A stretch of 64,000 nucleotides of DNA from Corynebacterium sp. 21KM1197 (GTDB taxonomy: Bacteria; Actinomycetota; Actinomycetes; Mycobacteriales; Mycobacteriaceae), in NCBI RefSeq assembly GCF_033783015.1, contig NZ_CP123907.1:1116001-1180000 (forward strand). The letters are read 5' to 3'. A program made the position numbers and the translations under genes. Of the stretch, positions 43,847 to 53,196 are shown piece after piece. Every line of letters starts with the position of its first letter. Position 1 is the stretch's first letter. Below the pieces are notes generated by a model. That model did no database searches and was not told where the DNA came from. It worked only from the letters and a program-made list of their open reading frames with translations.

Positions 43847-45154
43847 TTAGAGCAGAACCGAGCCAAAGAGGTATCCCAGTGCCACCGCGATCACCGTGTA
43901 CACCACCCCCGGAATGAGGAAGGGATGATTAAACACGGCCTTGCCGATGCGCGTGGAGCCGGTATCGTCCATCTCCACCGCCGCCAGCAGCGTGGGATAG
44001 GTGGGCAGCACGAACAATGCGGAGACCGCCGGGAAGGCGGCCACGGCCGTCAGCGGGCTCACCCCCATGGCCAGCGCGGCGGGCATGAGAGCCTGCGTGG
44101 TGGCCGCCTGGGAGTACAGCAGCGCGGCGGCGAAGAAGAGCACCACCGCCAGCAGCCAGGGGCTAGATTGCAGCACGGAACCGGCGAGGGATTCGATCCC
44201 CTCCATGTTGTGCTTGATGATGGTGGTGCCCAGCCAGGCCACGCCCAGCACGCAGATGCAGGCAGACATGCCGGAGCGGAACACCTGGGTATTGAGGATG
44301 TCCCCCGCCGGGATCCTGGTGACCATGACGATGACCGTGGCCGCGCTGAGCATGAGCGCCATGATCGCCTCATTGCGCGGCAGGGTGGGCTCCGCGATCA
44401 ATCCCACCTGCGAGGAGGTCAGCGTGGCGTACAGCACCACCAGCACGATGGCACCCAGGAAGATCCCCACGGAGGTCGTAGCCGCGCGGGTGGGGGTATA
44501 GGTAGAGCTTATCGACGGCTCCTTGACCAGCCCCTGCTCAATGCGCTCAAGGTAGACGGAATCGTGCTCTAAATCCTTACCCAGCCGATTGCACAGCCAG
44601 GCCGTGGGGAAGATCGCCAGGAACGTGGCCGGAATGACCACCGCGAGCAGCCCCAGGTAGGACACCCCCAGTGGCTCCAAGATCGAGGCCAAAAAGACCA
44701 CCGCCGCGGAGATCGGGGAGGCCACGATGCCCATCTGCGCGGCCACCACCGCCACCGAGAGCGGGCGGGAGGGGCGCACCTTGCCCTCCTTGGCCACCTC
44801 CACGATCACCGGCAGCGTGGAAAAGGAGGTGTGCCCGGTACCGGCAAAGACCGTCATGAGGTAGGTGACCACCGGGGCCCAGAAGGTGATCTGGCGGGGA
44901 TTACGGCGCAAAAAGCGCTCCGCCCAGTACACCAAAAGATCCATGCCCCCGGCGCGCTGCATGGCGGCAATGGCGGCGATCACCGCCATGATGATGCCGA
45001 TGACGTCGAAGGGAATGTCCTCCCGACTCACCGGAACGCCGGTGAGTCCGAGGAGTAAAACGCCCAGGCCACCGGCGAAGCCGATGGCGATGGAACCAAG
45101 CCGGGCGCCCAGCACGATCGCCGCGAGGACGATCGCAATATGCAGGATAAGCAT
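43847..45154 (-). CDS. dcuA: anaerobic C4-dicarboxylate transporter, DcuA/DcuB type
   Basis: 435 residues with about eleven membrane helices. GTGHTSFSTLPVIVEVAKE, VAAQMGIVASPISAAVVFL and the PTYPTLLAAVEMDDTGSTRIG loop are the Dcu signatures. The carrier exchanges aspartate or fumarate for succinate. It lies 111 bp downstream of aspA on the same strand; together they convert external aspartate into fumarate and export the reduced product, the classical fumarate-respiration module. Confidence 0.94.
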   Translation of the reverse strand: MLILHIAIVLAAIVLGARLGSIAIGFAGGLGVLLLGLTGVPVSREDIPFDVIGIIMAVIAAIAAMQRAGGMDLLVYWAERFLRRNPRQITFWAPVVTYLMTVFAGTGHTSFSTLPVIVEVAKEGKVRPSRPLSVAVVAAQMGIVASPISAAVVFLASILEPLGVSYLGLLAVVIPATFLAIFPTAWLCNRLGKDLEHDSVYLERIEQGLVKEPSISSTYTPTRAATTSVGIFLGAIVLVVLYATLTSSQVGLIAEPTLPRNEAIMALMLSAATVIVMVTRIPAGDILNTQVFRSGMSACICVLGVAWLGTTIIKHNMEGIESLAGSVLQSSPWLLAVVLFFAAALLYSQAATTQALMPAALAMGVSPLTAVAAFPAVSALFVLPTYPTLLAAVEMDDTGSTRIGKAVFNHPFLIPGVVYTVIAVALGYLFGSVLL

Positions 45155-45265
45155 CGGAGAAAGCCCCTTCCGATATGCGGTTATGTAGCACCGTTAATTA
45201 TCCTGCGCGGGCCCCGGGCCAGGCAACTAATGTGATATTGCTTAATGGGGCTTTACTGGGCGGGA

Positions 45266-46744
45266 TTAATCGTCCAGATAGATGGTGCCCCGGAACTCCG
45301 GGTGCATGAGGTTCTCCTTGGACAGCACCCGATCCAGGGTCTCCTTATCCATCAGGCCCTTGTCCAGCACCAGATCGCGCACCTTGGCCCCGGTGGCGGC
45401 GGCCTCCTTGGCGATGAGATCGCCGTTGTGGTGGCCGATGAAGGGGTTGAGGTAGGTGACGATGCCGATGGAGTTTTCTACGTAGGCGCGGCAGACCTCC
45501 GCATTGGCGGTGATGCCCGTGACGCACTTGGTGCGCAGCGTATCCGCGGCATTACGCAGGATGCGCAGGGACTCAAACAGGGCCTCCCCGATCACCGGCT
45601 CCATCACGTTGAGCTGCAACTGCCCGGCCTCGGCGGCCATCGCCACGGTGAGGTCATTGCCAAAGACCTTGAAGCACACCTGATTGACCACCTCCGGGAT
45701 CACCGGATTGACCTTGCCCGGCATGATGGAGGAGCCGGCCTGGCGCGGAGGCAGGTTGATCTCGTGGAGGCCGGCCGTGGGGCCGGAGGAAAGCAGGCGC
45801 AGATCGTTGCAGATCTTAGAGAGCTTCATCGCGGCGCGCTTGATAGCGGAGTGTGCCAGCACGTAGGCGCCGGTATCGGAGGTGGCCTCGATGAGGTCCT
45901 TGGCGGACTTGATTTCCAGGCCGGTGGTCTCGCTGAGCGCGGCCACCACCTGGTGCCGGTAGCCCGCCGGGGTGTTCACCCCGGTGCCGATGGCGGTGGC
46001 CCCGAGGTTTACCTCCAGGAGGCGATCGGCGGCCGTGCGCATGACGGACTGCTCCTCGCTGAGGTTGGAGGCAAAGGCCCGGAACTCGTCGCCCAGGGTC
46101 ATGGGCACGGCGTCTTGAAGCTGCGTGCGGCCCATCTTGAGGATGTCCTCGAACTCCGCGCCCTTGGCTTGGAAGGCGACCTGGAGGGCGTCGTAGGCCT
46201 CGATCAGGCGCATCAACTCGTTGTACACGCCCAGGCGGAAGCCGGTGGGGTATGCGTCGTTGGTGGACTGGGACATATTCACATCGTCATTGGGGTTGAT
46301 GATGTTATAGGAACCCTTGGGCTCGCCCAGGTGCTCCAGGGCGAGGTTGGCGATCACCTCGTTGGTGTTCATGTTGAGGCTGGTGCCGGCCCCACCCTGG
46401 AAGAGGTCGATGGGGAACTGATCCATGCACCGGCCCTTGTCCAGGATCTGATCGCAGGCCCAGATGATGGCCTCGGCTTTCTTGCGGGGCAGGGTGTGCA
46501 GGCGGCGGTTGGCCATGGCGGTGGCCTTTTTCACCTGAACCATTCCACGGATGAAGGCGGGCACCTGGTTGATGGTGTTGCGAGAGATCTGGAAGTTCTC
46601 CACGGCGCGCAGGGTGTGAATGCCGTAGTAGGCGGAGGCGGGAACCTCCATGGTTCCCAGCAGATCTTCCTCCGTCCGAGTACCCGGGGTGGGGGTGCTC
46701 GCTTCCTGAGTCTTAGCCTTGGCAGTCTTTTTCGACGTGGCCAT
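45266..46744 (-). CDS. aspA: aspartate ammonia-lyase
   Basis: 492 residues. The fumarase/aspartase signature [11 protein letters not shown], with the catalytic Ser loop, and the [12 protein letters not shown] substrate motif identify aspartase, which deaminates L-aspartate to fumarate. A 28-residue Lys/Thr-rich N-terminal extension precedes the conserved [11 protein letters not shown] start. AGAAAGGA lies upstream of ATG 46744. Paired with dcuA. Confidence 0.95.
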   Translation of the reverse strand: MATSKKTAKAKTQEASTPTPGTRTEEDLLGTMEVPASAYYGIHTLRAVENFQISRNTINQVPAFIRGMVQVKKATAMANRRLHTLPRKKAEAIIWACDQILDKGRCMDQFPIDLFQGGAGTSLNMNTNEVIANLALEHLGEPKGSYNIINPNDDVNMSQSTNDAYPTGFRLGVYNELMRLIEAYDALQVAFQAKGAEFEDILKMGRTQLQDAVPMTLGDEFRAFASNLSEEQSVMRTAADRLLEVNLGATAIGTGVNTPAGYRHQVVAALSETTGLEIKSAKDLIEATSDTGAYVLAHSAIKRAAMKLSKICNDLRLLSSGPTAGLHEINLPPRQAGSSIMPGKVNPVIPEVVNQVCFKVFGNDLTVAMAAEAGQLQLNVMEPVIGEALFESLRILRNAADTLRTKCVTGITANAEVCRAYVENSIGIVTYLNPFIGHHNGDLIAKEAAATGAKVRDLVLDKGLMDKETLDRVLSKENLMHPEFRGTIYLDD

Positions 46745-46785
46745 GTGGAAACGGCGTCCTTTCTAGTGGGTGAATTGACGCCTCC

Positions 46786-46791
46786 ATACTA
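46786..46791 (-). promoter_or_regulatory. -10 element of aspA
   Basis: TAGTAT on the minus strand, about 41 bp before ATG 46744, giving a leader of roughly 35 nt with an AAAGGA ribosome-binding site. Confidence 0.45.
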
Positions 46792-46810
46792 GCGAGGATG
46801 TGGGTTTTGC

Positions 46811-47653
46811 CTAGATCCTGGCTATCCGCAGATCCGTGGCCAGGATCGCCTCCGCGCCCACCCCAGCGAGGGCGTCCATGACGTCATTGGCCTCCGAGCG
46901 CGGGATCATGGCGCGCACCGCCACCCAATCGGGCCTGGTCAGGGGCGAAACCGTGGGGCCGGAGAGTCCCGGTGTGATGGAGGTGGCCTCCTCCAGGCGC
47001 TCGCGGGAGACGTTGTAATCCAGCATGACGTAGTGGTGTGCGTGCACGATTCCCTCAAACCTGCGTAACATCACACGTTGCTCGGGGGTGATTTCGGGGG
47101 TACGGCCCACCACCACGGCCTCCGAGCGGCAGATCGGCTCCCCAAAGGGCTCCAGCCCCTGCTGGCGCAGCGTGGCCCCGGTGGAGACCACGTCCGCGAT
47201 CACGTCCGCCACACCGAGTTTGATGGAGATCTCCACCGCGCCGTCCAGGCGGATCACGGTGGCCTTGATCCCCCGCTCGGCCAGGTAAGCGCGCACCAGG
47301 TTTGGGTAGGCGGTGGCCACGCGGCGGCCAGCCAAGGCCTCCACCGTCCACTCCTGCCCCGCCGGGGCCGCGAAGCGGAATGTGGAGGCCCCAAAGCCCA
47401 GGGAGAGCACCTCGGTGACCTCCGCCTGGGAGTCCGCGGCGAGGTCGCGCCCGGTGATACCCAGGTCTAGTTCGCCCGAGGCCACGTAGATGGCGATGTC
47501 CTTGGGTCGCAGAAAAAAGAACTCCACGTTATTGGTGCGGTCGATCACGTTGAGGGCCTTGGAATCCCTCCGGGTGGCGTAGCCCGCCTCCTTGAGGATC
47601 GTGGCGGCGACTTCCGCCAGGGCACCTTTGTTGGGTACGGCAATGCGCATCAT
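46811..47653 (-). CDS. hisG: ATP phosphoribosyltransferase (long form)
   Basis: 280 residues. [15 protein letters not shown] at the start, [11 protein letters not shown] and [21 protein letters not shown] (phosphoribosyl loop) are HisG motifs; the C-terminal 75 residues form the ACT-like domain of the long form, which binds histidine for feedback inhibition. It catalyses the first step of histidine synthesis from PRPP and ATP. AGGAGA lies six bases before ATG 47653; the next codon is also ATG. Confidence 0.97.
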   Translation of the reverse strand: MMRIAVPNKGALAEVAATILKEAGYATRRDSKALNVIDRTNNVEFFFLRPKDIAIYVASGELDLGITGRDLAADSQAEVTEVLSLGFGASTFRFAAPAGQEWTVEALAGRRVATAYPNLVRAYLAERGIKATVIRLDGAVEISIKLGVADVIADVVSTGATLRQQGLEPFGEPICRSEAVVVGRTPEITPEQRVMLRRFEGIVHAHHYVMLDYNVSRERLEEATSITPGLSGPTVSPLTRPDWVAVRAMIPRSEANDVMDALAGVGAEAILATDLRIARI

Positions 47654-47663
47654 GGGGATTCTC

Positions 47664-47927
47664 CTAGAGGTAGCGGTAAATATCGTCGGGAGTCAGGCCG
47701 CGTGAAAGCATGATGACCTGCGCCCAATACATGAGCTGGGAGACTTCCTCCGCCAACTCCTCCTTGGACTGGTATTCCGCCGCCATCCACACCTCGGCGG
47801 CCTCCTCGACCACCTTCTTGCCGATGCCATGCACGCCGGAGGCCAGCGCTGCGGCGGTGGCGGAATCCTCCGGGCTGGCCTGCGCGCGGGACTGCAATTC
47901 CTGATAGAGGGAGTCAAAGTTCTTCAC
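47664..47927 (-). CDS. hisE: phosphoribosyl-ATP pyrophosphatase
   Basis: 87 residues, all-alpha MazG-like fold; [18 protein letters not shown] carries the EExxE-type Mg2+ site. It removes pyrophosphate from PR-ATP, the second step of histidine synthesis, and directly precedes hisG (10 bp) as is usual in actinobacteria. GTG 47927 has TAATCT five bases upstream and no Shine-Dalgarno, so it may start a leaderless hisEG transcript. Confidence 0.95.
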   Translation of the reverse strand: MKNFDSLYQELQSRAQASPEDSATAAALASGVHGIGKKVVEEAAEVWMAAEYQSKEELAEEVSQLMYWAQVIMLSRGLTPDDIYRYL

Positions 47928-47940
47928 GGGGAAGATTATT

Positions 47941-48657
47941 TCATGCCGGGGCGATCTGGGTGAACCATCTCTCAATATCCTCGGCCCGCACCCCGGCAAA
48001 GGAGCGCGAACCGTCCCGCACCTCCTGCATGAGCAGCGTGCCGGGCACGGCGTCGTGGGGATCCTCCGGCAGGCCAATCACCCGGCATCCGGCGGCCACG
48101 GCGGCGCTCATGCCCGCCGGGGAATCCTCAAAGACCAGGCACTCCCCCGGCGGCACCCCCACCCGGCGGGCGGCCTCCAGATACATGTCCGGGGCGGGCT
48201 TGAAGCGCGGTACCTCGTCCCCGGCCACGGAATCGCGGAAAAACTCCGTCCCCACCGCCTCGATGGCCCTATCGGCCAGGCTACGCTCGGTATTCGTGGT
48301 CACCAGCATGGGAATGCCGCGTTGGTGCAGGGCGGCGAGGAGTTCGCGCACGCCGGGCCTGGGGGCTAGTGATTGCGCAAAGAGTTCGCCCACGCGGGCA
48401 AACATGGCGTCGTGAAGCACCCGCGCCTCCTGCTCGGTGACGGTGACCCCGGCGTGCTCGGCGCAGACCCGCAGGGTGTTGCCAAAGGAACCGCCCACGG
48501 TGGCCGCGCGCAGCTCCGGGGTCAGGCGGCGGCCCAGGCGCTCGCTGAGCTCATAGGTGGCTATTCCCCACAGCGGCTCGGAGTCCACCAGGGTGCCGTC
48601 CATGTCCCAGAAGATGGCGCGGGGTGCGGCGGGGCTATTCCAGGACGGGGAGGTCAT
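47941..48657 (-). CDS. HAD-superfamily phosphatase
   Basis: 238 residues. [16 protein letters not shown] (nucleophile Asp and acid Asp), LVTTNTERS (motif II), RFKPAPDMY (motif III Lys) and [12 protein letters not shown] (motif IV) define a class IA HAD hydrolase of the beta-phosphoglucomutase/phosphatase type. The substrate is unknown. It overlaps the preceding gene by 23 bp and lies 13 bp from hisE. Placement next to hisE-hisG is a common actinobacterial arrangement. Confidence 0.9.
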   Translation of the reverse strand: MTSPSWNSPAAPRAIFWDMDGTLVDSEPLWGIATYELSERLGRRLTPELRAATVGGSFGNTLRVCAEHAGVTVTEQEARVLHDAMFARVGELFAQSLAPRPGVRELLAALHQRGIPMLVTTNTERSLADRAIEAVGTEFFRDSVAGDEVPRFKPAPDMYLEAARRVGVPPGECLVFEDSPAGMSAAVAAGCRVIGLPEDPHDAVPGTLLMQEVRDGSRSFAGVRAEDIERWFTQIAPA

Positions 48658-49027
48658 GTAGGGCCTCTTCCTCCACTCCGGTGGCTCGGGCGATGGCGCG
48701 GAAGAGGTCGTTGAGTTCGGCGTACTCCTCCGGTTCCAGGACCGCGCCGTGGTGCTTCTCATTAAACGTGTGCAGTTCCGCGATGGTGGCGCGCAGGAAC
48801 ACGGGCACGGCCTCCGGGGGCTCCCCCTCCACCCGATCGAGCAGGGTGTGCAGGATGGCTCGCAACTCCTCCAGGGCTGCGGGATCGAAGGGCTGATCCC
48901 AGCGATCCTTCTCCTCCTCTTGCAGGTACGCCCCGGAGACGAAGGTGGTGAGGTCGGTGAGGAACTGATCGACGGCCGGTTGGAACTCGCTGCGAATGGC
49001 GGCGGAGGGAGTACTCATGGAATCCAT
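48635..49027 (-). CDS. conserved hypothetical acidic helical protein
   Basis: 130 residues, acidic and almost entirely predicted helical (FQPAVDQFLTDLTTFVSGAY, LEELRAILHTLLDRVEG, YAELNDLFRAIARATGVEEE). There is no signal peptide, membrane helix or catalytic motif that I recognise. It sits between mshC, 15 bp downstream of that gene, and the HAD gene, which it overlaps. ATG 49018 is an alternative start. Confidence 0.7.
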   Translation of the reverse strand: MDSMSTPSAAIRSEFQPAVDQFLTDLTTFVSGAYLQEEEKDRWDQPFDPAALEELRAILHTLLDRVEGEPPEAVPVFLRATIAELHTFNEKHHGAVLEPEEYAELNDLFRAIARATGVEEEALHDLPVLE

Positions 49028-49042
49028 TGTGGGGTATGCCGC

Positions 49043-50275
49043 CTACAAACGCACGCCCAGCAGGGCGTCCACGGCTGCCACCACCGCACTGCCCTGCCCC
49101 TCATCGGAGCAGGTGCGCGCCCACTCGTCCAGGGCCGCCAGCGCACCGGGGGTATCGAGGTCATCGGCTAGCCGCTCGCGCACCTCGGTGACCACCGCCT
49201 GCGCGTGGTCGATGGAACCACCCCGGCGGGCGGCCTCGCGCCAGTAGGCCAGGCGCCGCTCGGCGGCGGTGAGCACCTCCTGCGACCAATCGCGGTCGCT
49301 GCGGTAGTGCCCGGAGAACACGCCCAGGCGAATGGCGCTGGGATCGTGCCCCGCGCGCACCAGGTCGGAGACGAACACCAGGTTGCCCAGGGACTTGGAC
49401 ATCTTCGTGCCGTCCAGGGCCATCATGCCGGCGTGGACGTAGTGCCCCGCCATGCGCTCGACCCCCAGCGCGGACTCCGCGTGCGCGGCGGAAAACTCGT
49501 GGTGCGGGAAGATGAGGTCGCTGCCCCCGCCCTGCACCGCAAAGTGCGCCCCCAGGCGATTGGTGGCGATGGCGGAGCACTCGATGTGCCAGCCGGGGCG
49601 ACCGGGCCCAAAGGGGGAATCCCAGGCGGGCTCGCCGGGGCGCTGCGCGCGCCACACCAGGGCGTCGAGGCTGTGCGCCTTGCCCGGGCGCTCGGGATCG
49701 CCGCCGCGCTCGGCAAAGAACTCCTCCATCTGCGCCCAGGAATAGCGGGATTCGTAGCCAAACTGCTCGGTGGCATCCACGGAGGCATACACGTCCGGGT
49801 ACTCCGCGTCATCCACGGTATAGGCCGCTCCGCTGTCCAGCAGCGCGGAAACCATCGCGATGACCTCGTCCACGGATTCCATCGCGCCCACGTAATCCCG
49901 CGGCGGAATCACGCTCAGCGCCTCCATATCCCCGCGGAACTTATCAATCTGCGAGGTCCCCAGTTCGCGCCAGTCCACCCCATCCCGCGCCGCGCGCTCA
50001 AAAAGCGGATCGTCCACGTCCGTGATGTTTTGCACGTAATGTACCGCGTGCCCATTATCCAGGAGCACCCGGTTTACCAGGTCAAAGGCCAAGTAAGTGG
50101 CGGCGTGGCCGAGGTGTGTGGAGTCATAGGGAGTAATCCCGCAGACGTAGATTCCCACCGGGCCGTCCTCCGGGATCTCCACCTCGCGCACGGCCCGATC
50201 GGCGGTGTCATAGAGGCGCAGCGCGACGGGGCTGCCGGGGACGGAGGGAACGGAGGGTGAGGGCCAAGAACGCAT
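49043..50275 (-). CDS. mshC: cysteine:1D-myo-inosityl 2-amino-2-deoxy-alpha-D-glucopyranoside ligase
   Basis: 410 residues. It begins [13 protein letters not shown], the MshC-specific start, then [18 protein letters not shown] (zinc Cys and HIGH-like motif) and [10 protein letters not shown] (KMSKS). MshC, a relative of cysteinyl-tRNA synthetase, joins cysteine to GlcN-inositol in mycothiol synthesis. The tRNA-binding anticodon domain of CysS is missing, as expected. Length and start match the family. Confidence 0.96.
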   Translation of the reverse strand: MRSWPSPSVPSVPGSPVALRLYDTADRAVREVEIPEDGPVGIYVCGITPYDSTHLGHAATYLAFDLVNRVLLDNGHAVHYVQNITDVDDPLFERAARDGVDWRELGTSQIDKFRGDMEALSVIPPRDYVGAMESVDEVIAMVSALLDSGAAYTVDDAEYPDVYASVDATEQFGYESRYSWAQMEEFFAERGGDPERPGKAHSLDALVWRAQRPGEPAWDSPFGPGRPGWHIECSAIATNRLGAHFAVQGGGSDLIFPHHEFSAAHAESALGVERMAGHYVHAGMMALDGTKMSKSLGNLVFVSDLVRAGHDPSAIRLGVFSGHYRSDRDWSQEVLTAAERRLAYWREAARRGGSIDHAQAVVTEVRERLADDLDTPGALAALDEWARTCSDEGQGSAVVAAVDALLGVRL

Positions 50276-50323
50276 GGCTTACACCCTAACCTTTTTGCCC
50301 CGGGAGCGGTGGGCGGCGGGGTG

Positions 50324-50336
50324 CTTATCGACGCCA
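50324..50336 (-). repeat. recurrent 13-mer GGCGTCGATAAGC, intergenic copy
   Basis: Exact copies of GGCGTCGATAAGC: plus strand 4347-4359, 13296-13308, 14854-14866, 27713-27725; minus strand 1730-1742, 12915-12927, 17252-17264 and this one, in the 88-bp gap between mshC and uppP. Near copies keep GTCGATAAGC at 33051-33060 and 44507-44516 (minus). GCGTCGATAG variants lie at about 9903, 39213, 54500 and 63796. Coding copies are read as LIDA (4), VDKP (2) and SIS (3), that is, in three frames. Confidence 0.85.
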
Positions 50337-50363
50337 CCGGGCCCACACGGCTACGGCGGCCCC

Positions 50364-51221
50364 TTAGAGTAGCCCCACGGCCAGCAGGATCATCACGAGG
50401 ATGCCCAGCGGAATGCGGTAGGCCGCGAACCACACGAAGGAGTGGTTGGCCACGAACTTCAGCAGCCAGGCGATGCAGGCATAGCCCAGCACGAAGCAGA
50501 TCGCCGTGCCCACCAGCAGTTGCCCGCCCGAGGCCGCCTGCCCCACGGCGGGATCAAAGACGTCCTTGAGGGAGAACAAACCGGAGGCCATGACGGCGGG
50601 AATGGCCAGCAGGAAGGAAAATCTCGTGGCCACCTCGCGCTCCAACCCAAGGAAGAGGCCACCGGAGATGGTGCCGCCGGAGCGCGAGACCCCGGGGATC
50701 AGCGCCAGGCACTGGCACAAGCCCATCACCACGGCGTCCTTCATGGTCAGTTGCTCGAAGGAGCGATCCTTGCGGCCGATCTTTTCCGCGAGGATGAACA
50801 CAAAGGAAAACAGGATCAGCACGGTGGCCGTGATCCAGAGGTTGCGCAGGGTATCGCGGATGGCGTCCTGGAACAGCACGCCCACCACGCCGATGGGCAC
50901 GGAACCGGCAATCACCATCCAGCCCATGCGGTAATCGAATCCCCGCAGGTCCTTGTTGAACAGGCCCCGGAACCACGCGGTGACGATCTTCCAAATATCG
51001 CGGGCAAAGTACACCACCACCGCGAGTTCGGTGCCCAACTGCACCACGGCGGTAAAGGAGGCACCGGCGTCGGCGCCCCAGAACAGCTCGGAGACGATAC
51101 GCAGGTGCCCGGAGGAACTCACCGGCAGGAACTCGGTGAGGCCCTGGACAATGGAGAGCACGATCACCTGGATCCAGGACATCTGCCCGGTATCGGCGGC
51201 AGCGGAAGCAAGCACGGTCAT
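50364..51221 (-). CDS. uppP: undecaprenyl-diphosphate phosphatase
   Basis: 285 residues, eight membrane helices. [19 protein letters not shown] and [17 protein letters not shown] are the two conserved UppP motifs that line the active site. It recycles the polyprenyl pyrophosphate carrier for peptidoglycan and arabinogalactan. Start uncertain: ATG 51236, 51221 (chosen) and 51182, the last matching the shortest family members. It is divergent from the AKR-like gene. Confidence 0.94.
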   Translation of the reverse strand: MTVLASAAADTGQMSWIQVIVLSIVQGLTEFLPVSSSGHLRIVSELFWGADAGASFTAVVQLGTELAVVVYFARDIWKIVTAWFRGLFNKDLRGFDYRMGWMVIAGSVPIGVVGVLFQDAIRDTLRNLWITATVLILFSFVFILAEKIGRKDRSFEQLTMKDAVVMGLCQCLALIPGVSRSGGTISGGLFLGLEREVATRFSFLLAIPAVMASGLFSLKDVFDPAVGQAASGGQLLVGTAICFVLGYACIAWLLKFVANHSFVWFAAYRIPLGILVMILLAVGLL

Positions 51222-51247
51222 ATCAGTCACCCGCATGACCCTACTAC

Positions 51248-51253
51248 TAGGCT
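51248..51253 (+). promoter_or_regulatory. -10 element of the AKR-like gene (leaderless)
   Basis: TAGGCT, 7 nt before GTG 51261; no Shine-Dalgarno sequence. Confidence 0.5.
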
Positions 51254-51260
51254 AGGTCCG

Positions 51261-52118
51261 GTGGACTTAAGAACACTGGGGCAATCCGGGTTACGGGTAT
51301 CCGCGCTGGGGCTGGGCACCGCGCACTGGGGGCAGCGCGTGGCTCTCGACGCCACCCCCGCCCTCCTGCGCGCCTTCCTCGACGCCGGGGGCAACCTGGT
51401 GGACATCTCCTCCGTGGCGGCGATGGCGGGCCTGGGGCGCGATCTGCGCCAGCCCGAACTGGTGCTTTCCGCGGCCTCCGGGGTCAATCCCGATTCCCCT
51501 GCGGGGCGCCGCGTGGATTGCTCCCGGCGCTCCCTGCTCAATGACCTGGATCGGATACTTCAAGGATTAGGCCTAGAGCACCTGGATTTGTGGAGCGTGG
51601 CCTACTGGGACCCGCACACCCCGGTGGAGGAAATAGCCGGGGCCATAGAGCACGCGGTGGACACCGGCAGGGTGCGCTACGCCGGGGTGCGCGGTTATTC
51701 GGGCTGGCAGGTGGCCGTGACCCACGCGCGCCGGGGCCTGGTGGCCGCGCAGGTGCCCTATTCCCTGCTCATGCGCGAGGCGGAACTGGAGGTCATGCCC
51801 GCAGCCGAGTACCTGGGGGTGGGGATCATCGCCGCCGATCCCCTCGCCCACGGGGTGCTCACGGGCGAGATTGCCCCCGAGGATCCCCACGCGCCCCGGT
51901 TGCGGGGGCAGCGCGCCGGAAAGATCGCGGAGGCCCTGCGCACCGCGGCGGAGGGGCTGGGCATTTCCGCCGGGACGGCGGCGGTGGCGTGGGTGCGCCA
52001 GCGCGAGGCCGTGGCTTCCACTCTGGTGGAGGCCCACGTCCCGGAGGATATTGCGCGGTGTGCCCGGGCTACCCTGCCGGGGCCGATTCACAAGGCGCTT
52101 GACGATATATCTCGGTGA
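51261..52118 (+). CDS. aldo/keto reductase-family protein lacking catalytic residues
   Basis: 285 residues. The TIM-barrel order is clear: LGQSGLRVSALGLGTAHWG, NLVDISSVAAMAGLGRDL, SLLNDLDRILQGLGLEHLDLWSVAYWDPHTPVEE, RVRYAGVRGYSGWQ. Of the AKR tetrad only the Asp remains (VDISSVA). The Tyr five residues on is Ala, the barrel-strand Lys is replaced (LVLSAASG), and the His of the usual DLYQVHRWDP is Ala (DLWSVAYWDP). It is therefore probably not an oxidoreductase. Neighbours are uppP (divergent) and lppL, 22 bp downstream. GTG 51261 was chosen by the leaderless promoter. Confidence 0.82.
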   Translation: MDLRTLGQSGLRVSALGLGTAHWGQRVALDATPALLRAFLDAGGNLVDISSVAAMAGLGRDLRQPELVLSAASGVNPDSPAGRRVDCSRRSLLNDLDRILQGLGLEHLDLWSVAYWDPHTPVEEIAGAIEHAVDTGRVRYAGVRGYSGWQVAVTHARRGLVAAQVPYSLLMREAELEVMPAAEYLGVGIIAADPLAHGVLTGEIAPEDPHAPRLRGQRAGKIAEALRTAAEGLGISAGTAAVAWVRQREAVASTLVEAHVPEDIARCARATLPGPIHKALDDISR

Positions 52119-52127
52119 GGGCACTGC

Positions 52128-52133
52128 TAGAGT
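52128..52133 (+). promoter_or_regulatory. -10 element of lppL (leaderless)
   Basis: TAGAGT, 7 nt before GTG 52141. Confidence 0.45.
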
Positions 52134-52140
52134 TCCTAGT

Positions 52141-53187
52141 GTGAAAACGGGTGTGAAGATGGCGAAAAGGGCGAAGTACACGGCCGCGCTCGCGCTGGCG
52201 GGCACGGCGCTGCTGGCGGCGGGCTGCCAATCGCAGATTCCCTCGGACCTCGGGGACGATATGGGCAATGCCACCGCCGTGGCCTCGCCCCCCAGCGATA
52301 ATCCCGCCGGTGAGATCATCTCCCTGCCGGGGCAGGCGGCCCAGGTACAGGCGCTGGAGAGCGTGGGCGAGGTTCTTGCGGTGCGCTCGGCGGACTCCTT
52401 GAGCGTGGGTACCGTGGCGGATTTCCGGGATAACTCCGCCACCACGATCAATCTTGCCCCCGAGTGCGGGGAACTCACGGCCACGGATTCCGCCTTCGTG
52501 GTGGCCTGCGGGCAGGAGGTGCGCCTGTATCCGGCGGATAACCCGGATAACGAGCAGGTGCGCGCGGTGGAACACCCGGCCACCGCCGCCACGGTGCTCA
52601 GCAGCGGCGAGCTGGTTACGGCCAACGACGTCGATAGCGAGGTGGTGATCTACCCCGAGGAGGGTGATCCCACGACCATCGGGGTGGCCGCCCCCACCAC
52701 GCAGTTGCTCTCGCTCCCCATCGAGGGTGCCCCCGACGCGATCGTGCGCACCTGGGCGCAGGACACCACCATTCAGGACGTGGACTGGGCCAATGACCGC
52801 GAGGGGGGGCGCCTGCGCGTGGGCCTGGGCGTGGGGCGGATCAGCGCGGGTTCCGGGGGGTTGCTGCTGGCCTCCGATACCACCGGTAACCAATTGGCGG
52901 TGTACACCACGGACGAGGTGATTCGCCTGCACCAGACGGCGCCGGTGCCGGAATCCCCCTGGGCCGTGGCCTGGGACGATCAGCACAAGGTGGCCTGGGT
53001 GGCCTCCACGGCGGGCAATCTGCTCACCGGCTGGGATATTTCCCAGGGCGTGCCGCAGCAGCGCTATGATCTTCCCACCATCGCGCAGGCCACCTCCCTC
53101 GTGGCCCTCGATTCGGGAACCCTCGTGCTGGCCTCCGCCAGCGGCGAGGGCCTCCAAGTGATTCCTAACCCCACCTCTTCCACGTAA
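52141..53187 (+). CDS. lppL: LppL-like lipoprotein, beta-propeller type
   Basis: 348 residues. A signal sequence with lipobox LAAGC is followed by repeated strand-rich segments (ISLPGQAAQVQALESVGEV, LLLASDTTGNQLAVYTTDE, AVAWDDQHKVAWVASTAGN) typical of a seven-bladed propeller. It is exported and lipid-anchored; function unknown. It precedes pyrD by 9 bp, the same neighbour as in other corynebacteria and mycobacteria. GTG 52141 fits the leaderless promoter; an internal ATG at 52159 could also serve. Confidence 0.85.
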   Translation: MKTGVKMAKRAKYTAALALAGTALLAAGCQSQIPSDLGDDMGNATAVASPPSDNPAGEIISLPGQAAQVQALESVGEVLAVRSADSLSVGTVADFRDNSATTINLAPECGELTATDSAFVVACGQEVRLYPADNPDNEQVRAVEHPATAATVLSSGELVTANDVDSEVVIYPEEGDPTTIGVAAPTTQLLSLPIEGAPDAIVRTWAQDTTIQDVDWANDREGGRLRVGLGVGRISAGSGGLLLASDTTGNQLAVYTTDEVIRLHQTAPVPESPWAVAWDDQHKVAWVASTAGNLLTGWDISQGVPQQRYDLPTIAQATSLVALDSGTLVLASASGEGLQVIPNPTSST

Positions 53188-53196
53188 GGATTCCTT

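Noticed and set aside
45231-45246. TGTGATATTGCTTA as a GlxR/CRP-type site before dcuA
   Set aside because: Only the left half-site TGTGA is present; the right half TCACA is missing.
50442-51260. N-terminal extension of the AKR-like frame
   Set aside because: Runs through the opposite uppP gene; the real start is GTG 51261 behind a leaderless promoter.
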